A stretch of DNA of 64,000 nt, taken from contig VBGP01000031.1 in assembly GCA_005880795.1 (NCBI GenBank), forward strand, positions 1 to 64,000. The letters run 5' to 3'. The stretch is from Chloroflexota bacterium (GTDB lineage Bacteria; Chloroflexota; Dormibacteria; Dormibacterales; Dormibacteraceae). Within the stretch, counting starts at the first letter, position 1. Every line of letters starts with the position of its first letter. The notes below the pieces were generated by a model. That model was given only the letters and a program-made list of their open reading frames with translations. It searched no databases and was not told the DNA's origin. Shown here piece by piece: positions 40,535 to 47,769 of the stretch. Both the position numbers and the translations under genes were made by a program.

Positions 40535-42658
40535 GTGGCGGTCGGAGCCCACCCCGAACCGGAGTCTTTGCCTGTCCTCGCGCTGGCCAGCTCTCGATAC
40601 ATCAATCGTGAGCTGTCGCGGCTCGACTTCGACGAGCGAGTGCTGGCGATGGCCGAAGACGTGCGGCTTCCCCTACTCGAGCGGGTGCGTTTCCTCGCCA
40701 TTTTCAGCCAGAACCTGGATGACTTCTTCCAGGTCCGAGTCGCGGGGTTGAAAGAGCAGGTCCTGGCGGCCGTGGCGGTCGCCTCGCCAGACGGCATGTC
40801 GCCGCTCGAGCAGCTCAAGGCGATCCGTACCCGCGTCGAGGGTCTGGTCGACCGGCAGGTCAGCATCTACAACCGCGGCATCGTCCCCGCCCTGGCCGAT
40901 GCAGGCATCTCGGTGGTGAGGGCGGAGGAGATGAGCAAGAAAGAGCTCAGCAGCCTGCACACCGTGTTCCGAGAGCAGATCTTCCCGGTGCTGACCCCGC
41001 TGGCCGTCGATCCGGGTCACCCGTTCCCATATATCTCTCACCTTTCACTCAATCTGGCGGTCCGGGTGCGCGACCCGCTGCACCGGCAGCCTCGCTTTGC
41101 GCGCGTGAAGGTGCCGCCTGTCCTGCCCCGATTCATCCCGCTCGACACCTCGACTGAAGGGGGTGAGCGCTACATGCCGCTCGAGGACGTGATCGCGCTC
41201 CACCTCCCGGCGCTGTTCCCGGGGATGGAGATCATCGCCCACTACCCATTCCGCGTCACAAGGGACGGCGACCTGGACGACGTGGACAGCGACGCGGAAG
41301 ACCTTCTAGCCGCGATCCAGACCGAGCTGCGCCGGCGGCGACGCCATGCGCGCGTGGTGAGGCTCGAGGTCGATCCGCGGATGTCATCCGAGGTCCTCGA
41401 GCTGTTGATGCGCGAGCTGGAGCTGCAGCCTGCGGACGTGTACCAGATCGACGGACTCCTCGACATGGGGAGTCTTTCACTGCTGACGCACCTCGACCGC
41501 CCCGACCTCAAGGAAGAGAGCTGGACGCCGACGACGCAACCTCGCCTCCGGGGCATCGCTGCGGAGGTTCCAGACCTGTTTGCAGTGTTGCGCGCGGGTG
41601 ACGTCCTGGCACACCACCCCTATGACTCCTTCGCCACGTCGGTCGAAGCGTTCATCGATCATGCGGCAAGCGATCCCGAGGTGCTCGCCATCAAGCAGAC
41701 GCTGTATCGCACGTCTGGACCCGCGAGTCCCATCGTGCGCGCGCTGATCCGCGCCGCGGAACGCGGCAAGCAGGTCGTCGCGCTGGTCGAGATCAAGGCT
41801 CGCGGCGACGAGCAGGCGAACATCGGCTGGGCTCGCGCCCTCGAGGAAGCGAACGTGCACGTCGTGTATGGACTCCTTGGTCTCAAGACGCACGCGAAGG
41901 TGACGCTCGTCGTGAGGCGTGAAGGCGGACACATCCAGCACTACCTCCACGTTTCCACTGGCAACTACAACCCGAACACCGCCCGGATCTACGAGGACGT
42001 CAGCATTCTCTCCGCCGACTCAGACCTTGGAGCCGATGTGACCGAGCTGTTCAACCTGCTCACCGGATACAGCCGGCAGAGCCGCTATCGCAAGCTGCTG
42101 GTCGCGCCAACCAACTTGAGGACGGGGATCACGCAGCTCATCGAGCGTGAGGGCGTGGTGGGCGGCCGGATCATCATCAAGGTCAACAACCTGATCGACT
42201 CGGAGATCATCGATGCGCTCTACGCGGCGTCCCAGGGAGGCGCGCAGGTCGACCTACTGATCCGGAGCATGTGCTCGCTGCGGCCAGGCGTGCCAGGACT
42301 CTCGGAGCGGATCCGCGTTCGCTCAATCGTCGGCCAATTCCTCGAGCACTCGCGCATCTTCTCCTTCGGCAACGGGGGGCGCCCTGAGTATTACCTGGGG
42401 TCGTCCGACCTGATGCCGCGCAACCTCGACCGCCGGGTGGAAGCCGTTGTACCGGTGACCGATCCCCGGCTGCGGCACCGCCTGCAGCAGATCCTCGACG
42501 TCTCGCTGGCGGACGACGTGCTCGCTTGGGAGCTAGGGCCCGACGGTGGGTGGCACAAGGTGCCCACGGTCCGCGGTCTCAACTCGCACAATCGCTTCAA
42601 AGACCTTGCGCTCGAGAGCGCTCATGGCAACGGGCTGAACGGCGTACCGCATGTCTAG
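40535..42658 (+). CDS. ppk: polyphosphate kinase 1
   Basis: 707 residues, full length with N, head, C1 and C2 domains. Opens SSRYINRELSRLDFDERVLAMAED; RVRFLAIFSQNLDDFFQVRVAGL; C1 has LAIKQTLYRTSGPASPIVRALIRAAERGKQVVALVEIKARGDEQANI; active-site His in GLKTHAKVTLVVRREGG, then STGNYNPNTARIYEDVSIL. Reversibly polymerises the gamma-phosphate of ATP into polyphosphate via a phosphohistidine. First gene of a ppk-CHAD-sixA operon. Confidence 0.96.
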   Translation: MAVGAHPEPESLPVLALASSRYINRELSRLDFDERVLAMAEDVRLPLLERVRFLAIFSQNLDDFFQVRVAGLKEQVLAAVAVASPDGMSPLEQLKAIRTRVEGLVDRQVSIYNRGIVPALADAGISVVRAEEMSKKELSSLHTVFREQIFPVLTPLAVDPGHPFPYISHLSLNLAVRVRDPLHRQPRFARVKVPPVLPRFIPLDTSTEGGERYMPLEDVIALHLPALFPGMEIIAHYPFRVTRDGDLDDVDSDAEDLLAAIQTELRRRRRHARVVRLEVDPRMSSEVLELLMRELELQPADVYQIDGLLDMGSLSLLTHLDRPDLKEESWTPTTQPRLRGIAAEVPDLFAVLRAGDVLAHHPYDSFATSVEAFIDHAASDPEVLAIKQTLYRTSGPASPIVRALIRAAERGKQVVALVEIKARGDEQANIGWARALEEANVHVVYGLLGLKTHAKVTLVVRREGGHIQHYLHVSTGNYNPNTARIYEDVSILSADSDLGADVTELFNLLTGYSRQSRYRKLLVAPTNLRTGITQLIEREGVVGGRIIIKVNNLIDSEIIDALYAASQGGAQVDLLIRSMCSLRPGVPGLSERIRVRSIVGQFLEHSRIFSFGNGGRPEYYLGSSDLMPRNLDRRVEAVVPVTDPRLRHRLQQILDVSLADDVLAWELGPDGGWHKVPTVRGLNSHNRFKDLALESAHGNGLNGVPHV

Positions 42659-42664
42659 ACCACA

Positions 42665-44173
42665 TTGATCGAACGTGAGGTGAAACTCGGGGCCGGCCCC
42701 GCGTTCCATCTCCCGGACCTCAGCGGGGTCATTGACGGCGTCGCCGTCGGGCCGTCGGAAACCGTGCGCCTGGAGACTGTCTATTACGACACGCCCGACC
42801 TGCGCCTTGCGCGTTGGGGCGTCTCGCTGCGGCATCGCGCCGGCGAAGGTTGGACGCTCAAGCTCGCAACACCGCCTTCCGCTCCGGGTAGGCCTTCTGC
42901 TCTGCTCGAACGCGCCGAGCTGACATTCGAGGGGGGTTCAAAGAAACCGCCGGCAGCTGCGCTAGAGGTGGTGCGTGCATACGTGCGCAGGACTGAGCTC
43001 GTGCCTGTGGCGCGCCTGTCAACGGTGCGACGCCGGGTCCGCCTGGTCGACGGGAAAGGGGCACGCGTGGCCGAGGTGGTTGACGACGAAGTCTCGGTGC
43101 GTGACGGGAGGCGGGTTGCGGCACGTTTTCGCGAGATCGAGGTTGAGGCCGCCGGCCAGAACGGCGCCGACAGCGCGGACGAGATCATCGCTCCGCTCGT
43201 CACGAGGTTGCGCGGAGCGGGCGCCGGCGCTCCCGACCCCACGCCAAAGCACATCCGGGCACTTGGCCCGCGGGCGATCGAGCCGCCTGAAGTTGCGCCC
43301 ACGCCACTGCTCCCGAACGCCCCGGCAAAAGATGTAATCAGGAACGCACTTGCCGAGTCGGTCGGCGCCGTCCTCCACAATGACCCGCTGGTCAGGACAG
43401 GCCGTGACCCGGAGGCGGTCCATCAGGCTCGGGTTGCCACCCGCAAGCTGCGATCCAACCTCCGCACCTTCGGACCGCTTCTCGACGTCGAGTGGACGGA
43501 GCCGCTTCGGTCCGAGCTTGGCTGGCTCGCGACGAGCCTTGGCGCCGTGCGCGACCGCGAGGTGCTGCTCGAAAGGCTGCGCGATCGCGCCCGGTCGCTG
43601 CCTGCCAGTGACTTGCGGTCGGCAACCTCGCTGCTCCAGCTGCTCGCGACCGAAATCGACGGGCTGCGCAACCAGCTCGCCGTCGATCTCGATTCGCAGC
43701 GCTACATCGACGTCCTCGAGAACCTGGTCGCTGCCGCCCACTCGCCGGCCACTTTGCCCGACGGGGATCAGCCCGCAAGCGCGGTCCTGCCGGCCCTCGC
43801 AACGACGCCCTGGCGCCGGTTGCGTTCCGCGGTGCGCCAGCTGCCCGAGACGCCAACCGACCCCGAGCTGCACCGCATCCGCATTCTCGCGAAGCGAACT
43901 CGCTACGCGGCGGAAGCGGTGGTGCCGGTGGCCGGGCCCGGTGCGGAGGCTTTCGCCAAAGCCGCAGCAAAGCTGCAGACCATCCTTGGCGAGCACCAGG
44001 ACAGCGTCACAGCGCAGGCGTGGTTGCGGGCGGCAAAGGTGAGCGGGCGGCGCGCTTTCGTGGCCGGCGAGCTGATTGCGCTCGAAGGCATCGCTGCTGC
44101 TGCCGCGCGCGCGAAGTGGCGCAAGGTCTGGAACTCGCTCGACCGCAAGCGCCTGCGCGACTGGATGCCCTGA
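42665..44173 (+). CDS. CYTH-CHAD domain protein
   Basis: 502 residues from TTG 42665, 6 nt after ppk. N-terminal CYTH/triphosphate tunnel domain (residues 1-~200): IEREVKLG (ExExK), RLETVYYDTPDLRLARWGVSLRHR, RRVRLVDGKGARVAEVVDDEVSV, FREIEVEAAG. C-terminal CHAD helical bundle (~225-500): DPEAVHQARVATRKLRSNLRTFGPLLD and LHRIRILAKRTRYAAEAV, with the histidines and basic residues that bind polyphosphate. It likely hydrolyses triphosphate and tethers to polyP granules made by Ppk. Confidence 0.93.
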   Translation: MIEREVKLGAGPAFHLPDLSGVIDGVAVGPSETVRLETVYYDTPDLRLARWGVSLRHRAGEGWTLKLATPPSAPGRPSALLERAELTFEGGSKKPPAAALEVVRAYVRRTELVPVARLSTVRRRVRLVDGKGARVAEVVDDEVSVRDGRRVAARFREIEVEAAGQNGADSADEIIAPLVTRLRGAGAGAPDPTPKHIRALGPRAIEPPEVAPTPLLPNAPAKDVIRNALAESVGAVLHNDPLVRTGRDPEAVHQARVATRKLRSNLRTFGPLLDVEWTEPLRSELGWLATSLGAVRDREVLLERLRDRARSLPASDLRSATSLLQLLATEIDGLRNQLAVDLDSQRYIDVLENLVAAAHSPATLPDGDQPASAVLPALATTPWRRLRSAVRQLPETPTDPELHRIRILAKRTRYAAEAVVPVAGPGAEAFAKAAAKLQTILGEHQDSVTAQAWLRAAKVSGRRAFVAGELIALEGIAAAAARAKWRKVWNSLDRKRLRDWMP

Positions 44174-44174
44174 C

Positions 44175-44639
44175 CTGCGGACGTTTTATGTCGTGCGCCA
44201 CGCGAAGGCGGGGAGCCGCAGCCACTGGTCGGGCGACGACCGTCTCCGGCCTCTGAACAACAAAGGAAAGAAGCAGTCCGAGGAGCTCGTTGCGGTCCTC
44301 AAGCCGTTTCGAATCTCCGACATCTTCTCGAGCCCATACCTGAGGTGCATGCAGACCGTCGAACCACTCGCGCGTGCCCGCCGCCTCCAGGTCAAACGGT
44401 CGCCGTCGCTCGAAGAGGGGCACGGCCTCGAGGGTTTGACCGAGTTCCTCGGCGATCGATCGCTTGCCGACGTCGTGCTCAGCACGCACGGCGACATCGT
44501 CTGGGAGCTGGTCGAAGACCTGGTTGAGCGTGAGCTGATCAAGGCGGGGGAAGGTGGGTACGAGAAGGGCTCCACCTGGTTGCTCGAGGTGGACGATCAT
44601 GGGGTCGCCGAGCGAGCGCGCTACATCGCGGCCCCCTGA
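44175..44639 (+). CDS. sixA: SixA-type phosphohistidine phosphatase
   Basis: About 154 residues. Histidine-phosphatase motif FYVVRHAKAGSRSHW at the N-terminus, LNNKGKKQSEELVAVLK, SSPYLRCMQTVEPLA, and STHGDIVWELVEDLV with the second catalytic His. No ATG is available at the conserved N-terminus; CTG 44175, 1 nt after the CHAD stop, matches the usual MRTFYVVRHAKAG beginning. Frames starting earlier lie in the CHAD gene. May act on phosphohistidine proteins or phosphorylated small molecules in polyphosphate metabolism. Confidence 0.82.
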   Translation: MRTFYVVRHAKAGSRSHWSGDDRLRPLNNKGKKQSEELVAVLKPFRISDIFSSPYLRCMQTVEPLARARRLQVKRSPSLEEGHGLEGLTEFLGDRSLADVVLSTHGDIVWELVEDLVERELIKAGEGGYEKGSTWLLEVDDHGVAERARYIAAP

Positions 44640-44651
44640 GGGGCGCGATGC

Positions 44652-44717
44652 GACCAAATGTGCCCGAATGGCGGCATATTCATGGGAGGGATTCGACCAT
44701 GTGTGCCCGAATAGCGG
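44652..44717 (+). repeat. imperfect 23-bp direct repeat upstream of the selenoprotein gene
   Basis: Copies at 44652-44674 and 44695-44717 (period 43 nt) share 20 of 23 positions around the core TGTGCCCGAAT. They fill the gap between sixA and the -10 box at 44762. May be two binding sites for a regulator, or an old duplication. Confidence 0.55.
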
Positions 44718-44761
44718 ATCCCGGGTAGGGAAGTCTGGCTCCTGCGGCTCGAGTTGGGTGC

Positions 44762-44767
44762 TAACGT
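44762..44767 (+). promoter_or_regulatory. leaderless -10 box (TAACGT) of the selenoprotein gene
   Basis: TAACGT, 6 nt, GTG 44774. Supports GTG 44774 as the start and shows that the gene has its own promoter rather than being a decayed tail of the ppk operon. Confidence 0.6.
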
Positions 44768-44773
44768 TCGGCG

Positions 44774-45502
44774 GTGCGCGCCGTAGTCGTCACGGTGTTG
44801 ATCGATCTGCCGGCCAATCACCGGTTTCATCGCGCGACCCTCGCTGCGCTCGAACATGCGTCGGAGCATGGGCGGATCCCCCTTGATGTCCGTGTCGTGT
44901 GCACGGATGAGGTTCAAGACGCTTCTCGGATCGCCGCAGCCGGATCGGCTGTCATCATCGGGCCCGGCAGCCCGTACCGCGATCCGGAGGCTGCCCACGG
45001 GGTGGTGCGGGCAGCGCGCGAACGCAAAATCCCGCTTGTCGGGACCTGAGGTGGCTTTCAACACGTGCTGGTCGAGCACGCTCGGAACCTTGCGGGGGTA
45101 AGCGATGCTGCCCACGCCGAGTACGGCCCCGGTGGCACCCCCGTTATCACTCCGCTCGAGTGTTCGCTCCAGGACCAGACCATCGCGGTTGACCTCGCGC
45201 CTGGGTCCCTCCTTGCCGACCTGTATGGCAGCCAGCACGCGATCGAGTACACGACGTGCTCGTACGGGCTGGCACCCGAAATGCAGCACATCGCGCGCGA
45301 GTATGGGATGCGAATCGCGGCCACCGACGGCACTGGAGAGGTCCGTGCCATCGAACGGGTCGACCACCCGTTCTTCGTAGGGACGCTCTACCAGCCTCAA
45401 CTCCGATCAGCGCCGGGCGCGCCACACCCTGTCTTCGTCGGGCTCCTCGACGTTTGCGCGCGGCGTCGCGTACCGCGGTTTTCGGTTGAGCAGTCTTCCT
45501 AA
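44774..45502 (+). CDS. CTP-synthase C-terminal-region-related protein, probable selenoprotein (TGA at nucleophile codon)
   Basis: 242 residues when the in-frame TGA at 45047-45049 (codon 92) is read through. Homologous to the glutaminase domain of CTP synthase but without the synthetase half: DLPANHRFHRATLAALEHA, PGSPYRDPEAAHGVVRAARERKIPLVGT-[TGA]-GGFQHVLVEHARNLAGV, and HPFFVGTLYQPQLRSAPGAPHPVFVGL. In CTP synthase the codon here is Cys of GTCGGFQ, the glutamine-attacking nucleophile, so Sec is predicted. The catalytic pair HPE aligns with QPQ (Gln207, Gln209), so the charge relay is gone and glutaminase activity is unlikely. A SECIS-like hairpin with a GGUC loop follows. I recall databases listing a 'CTP synthase C-terminal region-related (seleno)protein' family, function unknown. 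It overlaps the start of the AlkD gene by 17 nt. Alternatives: nonsense pseudogene or sequencing error. Confidence 0.85.
45064..45080 (+). promoter_or_regulatory. bacterial SECIS hairpin of the CTP-synthase-related gene
   Basis: CGTGCT (45064-45069) pairs with AGCACG (45075-45080), 6 bp, with a 5-nt apical loop GGTCG (45070-45074). The first loop G is 20 nt after the TGA. The loop start GGUC is the same as in the classic E. coli fdhF SECIS loop recognised by SelB. Strong support for Sec insertion. Confidence 0.8.
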
Positions 45503-46184
45503 CGCGTACGGGGAGAAGATCGCCTGGCTTCGTCGTGAGATGACCGCGGCGGCCAACCCGCAAAAGGCCGCGGGCATGCAGTCATATATGAAATCGACCA
45601 TGCCGTACTACGGAATCAACTTGCCCGAGGTCAGGGCGATCAGCCGCAGGGTCTTCGACGGCATGGACATGAGCTGCGGCGAGTGGCGCAACGCAATTCT
45701 CGAGCTGTGGCGCGGCGCGCGATATCGCGAGGAGCGCTATGCGGTCCAGTTCCTGCTCACGATGAGGAGCCACGTCGACTGCCTCACGCCATCAGACATG
45801 GCGATGCTGGAGGAGCTGGTCACGAGCGGCGCCTGGTGGGATCACGTCGATGAGCTGGCGACGGTGATCGGTGAGCTGCTGCGGAAATATCCCAAGCGAA
45901 TCCGGCCGCTGATGCGGCGCTGGAGCGCCGACGCGAACATGTGGAAGCGGCGGGTGTCGATCATCTGTCAGCTGAGGTTCAAGCGTGACACGGACCTCGA
46001 TCTGCTTTACGCGAACATCGAGCCCAACCTCGCCGATCGCGAGTTCTTCATTCGCAAAGCCATCGGATGGGCGCTGCGCCAGTACGCGTGGACAGATCCC
46101 AAAGAGGTGGCGCGCTACGTGCGCGCTCATGAGGCGCAGCTGAGCGGCCTGAGCCGGCGCGAAGCCTTGAAGAACATCAGCTAG
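45486..46184 (+). CDS. AlkD-like DNA alkylation repair protein
   Basis: 232 residues from TTG 45486 (overlapping the previous gene). HEAT-like helical repeats of the DNA_alkylation family: KSTMPYYGINLPEVRAISRRVF, NAILELWRGARYREERYAVQFLL, SGAWWDHVDELATVIGELLRKYP, NMWKRRVSIICQLRFKRDTDLDLLYANIEPNLADREFFIRKAIGWALRQYAWTDP. The WWDHVD and RRVSI..IRKAIGWALR elements carry the Trp, Asp and Arg residues used by AlkD to excise alkylated bases. Cytoplasmic base-excision repair. Confidence 0.9.
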   Translation: MSSLPNAYGEKIAWLRREMTAAANPQKAAGMQSYMKSTMPYYGINLPEVRAISRRVFDGMDMSCGEWRNAILELWRGARYREERYAVQFLLTMRSHVDCLTPSDMAMLEELVTSGAWWDHVDELATVIGELLRKYPKRIRPLMRRWSADANMWKRRVSIICQLRFKRDTDLDLLYANIEPNLADREFFIRKAIGWALRQYAWTDPKEVARYVRAHEAQLSGLSRREALKNIS

Positions 46185-46195
46185 CCTTAGCCCGA

Positions 46196-46240
46196 ATGAC
46201 GGTCACGCTGCGCGGCGCTGCACAGAGGGTCCGCCGATGA
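46196..46240 (+). CDS. 14-residue leader ORF duplicating the hutH start
   Basis: ATG 46196 opens a 14-codon frame ([14 protein letters not shown]) whose TGA overlaps the hutH ATG (ATGA at 46237-46240). Its first 7 codons are nearly identical to those of hutH (MTVTLRG). TAGCCT ends 8 nt before it. Either a duplicated start region or a short coupled leader peptide. No mass-spectrometric or conservation evidence is available to me. Confidence 0.4.
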   Translation: MTVTLRGAAQRVRR

Positions 46241-47769
46241 CTGTGACGCTGCGCGGTGGAGGGCTGACAGAAGACCAGGTCGTGGCTGTGGCCCGTCACG
46301 GCGAAAAGGTCGCCCTCGCCGCGGCGGCGCGCACCAAGATGGAGCGCAGCCGCGCCCGCGTCGAGCGGGCCGCCGCGTCGCGGGAGCCGGTCTACGGGGT
46401 GTCGACCGGGTTTGGCGCGCTCGCCGGCACGCGCGTGGCTCCGCTTCGCCAGCCCGAGCTGCAGCTGGCCCTGATCCGGTCCCACGCCGCAGGCGTCGGA
46501 GCTCCGGTCGACGTGGAGGTCGTGCGCGCGACGATGCTCCTCCGCGCACGCACCCTTGCGATGGGCATGTCGGGCGTCAGACCGCTTCTCGCGGAGGCGT
46601 TGATCGGGATGCTGAACGAAGGCATCACACCGCTGGTGCCGCGTTATGGCTCGGTTGGCTGCAGCGGGGACCTTGCCCCGCTCGCGCACATTGGACTCGC
46701 GCTCGTCGGCGAGGGAGAGGTCGTGGACCCACAGGGCGGGCGCCGGACCGCGGCGCAGGCGCTCAAATCGGCGAGGCTGAAGGCGGTCAAGCTCGAGACC
46801 AAGGAGGGCCTCGCGCTGATCAACGGGACCGACGGAATGCTCGGCATGCTCCTCCTCGCATGCACCGACGCCGAGCGACTGTTCAAGACTGCCGACGTCA
46901 CCGCCGCGATGTCCGCGGAGGCGCTGCTGGGCACCGACCGCACTTTTCAGTCGCGCCTCCAAGAGGTCAGGCCGCACCCGGGTCAGGCCGCAAGTGCTGC
47001 CAACCTCACACGGTTGATGAGCGACTCCCAGATCGTCGCGTCGCACCGCCATTCGCAACACACCGTCCAGGACTCGTATTCGGTGCGCTGCAGCCCACAG
47101 GTCGCCGGCGCCGCGCGCGACACGCTCGACTTCGTGCGCCGAATCGCCGAGGTCGAGCTCTCGTCCACGATCGACAACCCCATCGTGATGGAGAACGGCG
47201 ATGTCGAATCGAATGGCAACTTTCACGGCGAGCCACTTGCGTTCGCCGCCGACTTCCTCGCCATCGCTGCGGCCGAGGTTGGATCGATCGCCGAGCGGAG
47301 GGTCGACCGGCTGCTCGATCCGCATCGCTCGCAAGGCCTGCCGGCCTTCTTGGCGGACGAGCCCGGTGTGAACTCGGGCCTCATGGTTGCCCAGTACACC
47401 GCCGCTGCGCTGGTCGCCGAGAACCGCCGCCTTGCCGCACCCGCCAGCGTCGACTCGATTCCCACGTCCGGGATGCAGGAGGACCACGTCTCGATGGGAT
47501 GGGGCGCGGCGTTGAAGCTGCGGACCGTGCTCGACAACCTGGCGCACATCCTCGCCGTCGAGCTGTGCGCCGCCGCGCGGGCGCAGGAGCTGCGCCGGCC
47601 GCTCGAACCGTCCCCGGCAACCAGTGCCGTGCGAGTCGCGCTGCGCAAGCAGGTGGCCGGCGTCGGCCCTGACCGAATCGTGGCGCCGGAGCTGGCCGCG
47701 GCTGAGGCGCTGATCCGCGGTGGTTCTATCGTCGAGGCTGCGGAATCGGTGGTTGGGACTCTTAGATGA
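46237..47769 (+). CDS. hutH: histidine ammonia-lyase
   Basis: 510 residues, full length. Active-site loop [28 protein letters not shown]: the MIO-forming tripeptide is Cys-Ser-Gly rather than Ala-Ser-Gly, as also known in actinobacterial HutH. Others: [61 protein letters not shown]. Deaminates histidine to trans-urocanate, first step of the hut pathway. Operon hutHUFI; coupled to the leader ORF upstream and to hutU by ATGA. Confidence 0.95.
   Translation: MTVTLRGGGLTEDQVVAVARHGEKVALAAAARTKMERSRARVERAAASREPVYGVSTGFGALAGTRVAPLRQPELQLALIRSHAAGVGAPVDVEVVRATMLLRARTLAMGMSGVRPLLAEALIGMLNEGITPLVPRYGSVGCSGDLAPLAHIGLALVGEGEVVDPQGGRRTAAQALKSARLKAVKLETKEGLALINGTDGMLGMLLLACTDAERLFKTADVTAAMSAEALLGTDRTFQSRLQEVRPHPGQAASAANLTRLMSDSQIVASHRHSQHTVQDSYSVRCSPQVAGAARDTLDFVRRIAEVELSSTIDNPIVMENGDVESNGNFHGEPLAFAADFLAIAAAEVGSIAERRVDRLLDPHRSQGLPAFLADEPGVNSGLMVAQYTAAALVAENRRLAAPASVDSIPTSGMQEDHVSMGWGAALKLRTVLDNLAHILAVELCAAARAQELRRPLEPSPATSAVRVALRKQVAGVGPDRIVAPELAAAEALIRGGSIVEAAESVVGTLR

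Noticed and set aside
44774-45049. Two separate short genes instead of one selenoprotein
   Set aside because: Both halves are in the same frame, together make one complete fold, and the only interruption is TGA at the nucleophile codon, with a SECIS-like hairpin after it.
46660-46690. hutH inactive because the MIO tripeptide is Cys-Ser-Gly
   Set aside because: Cys-Ser-Gly at this site is known in actinobacterial HutH, and all other motifs and the hut neighbours are intact.
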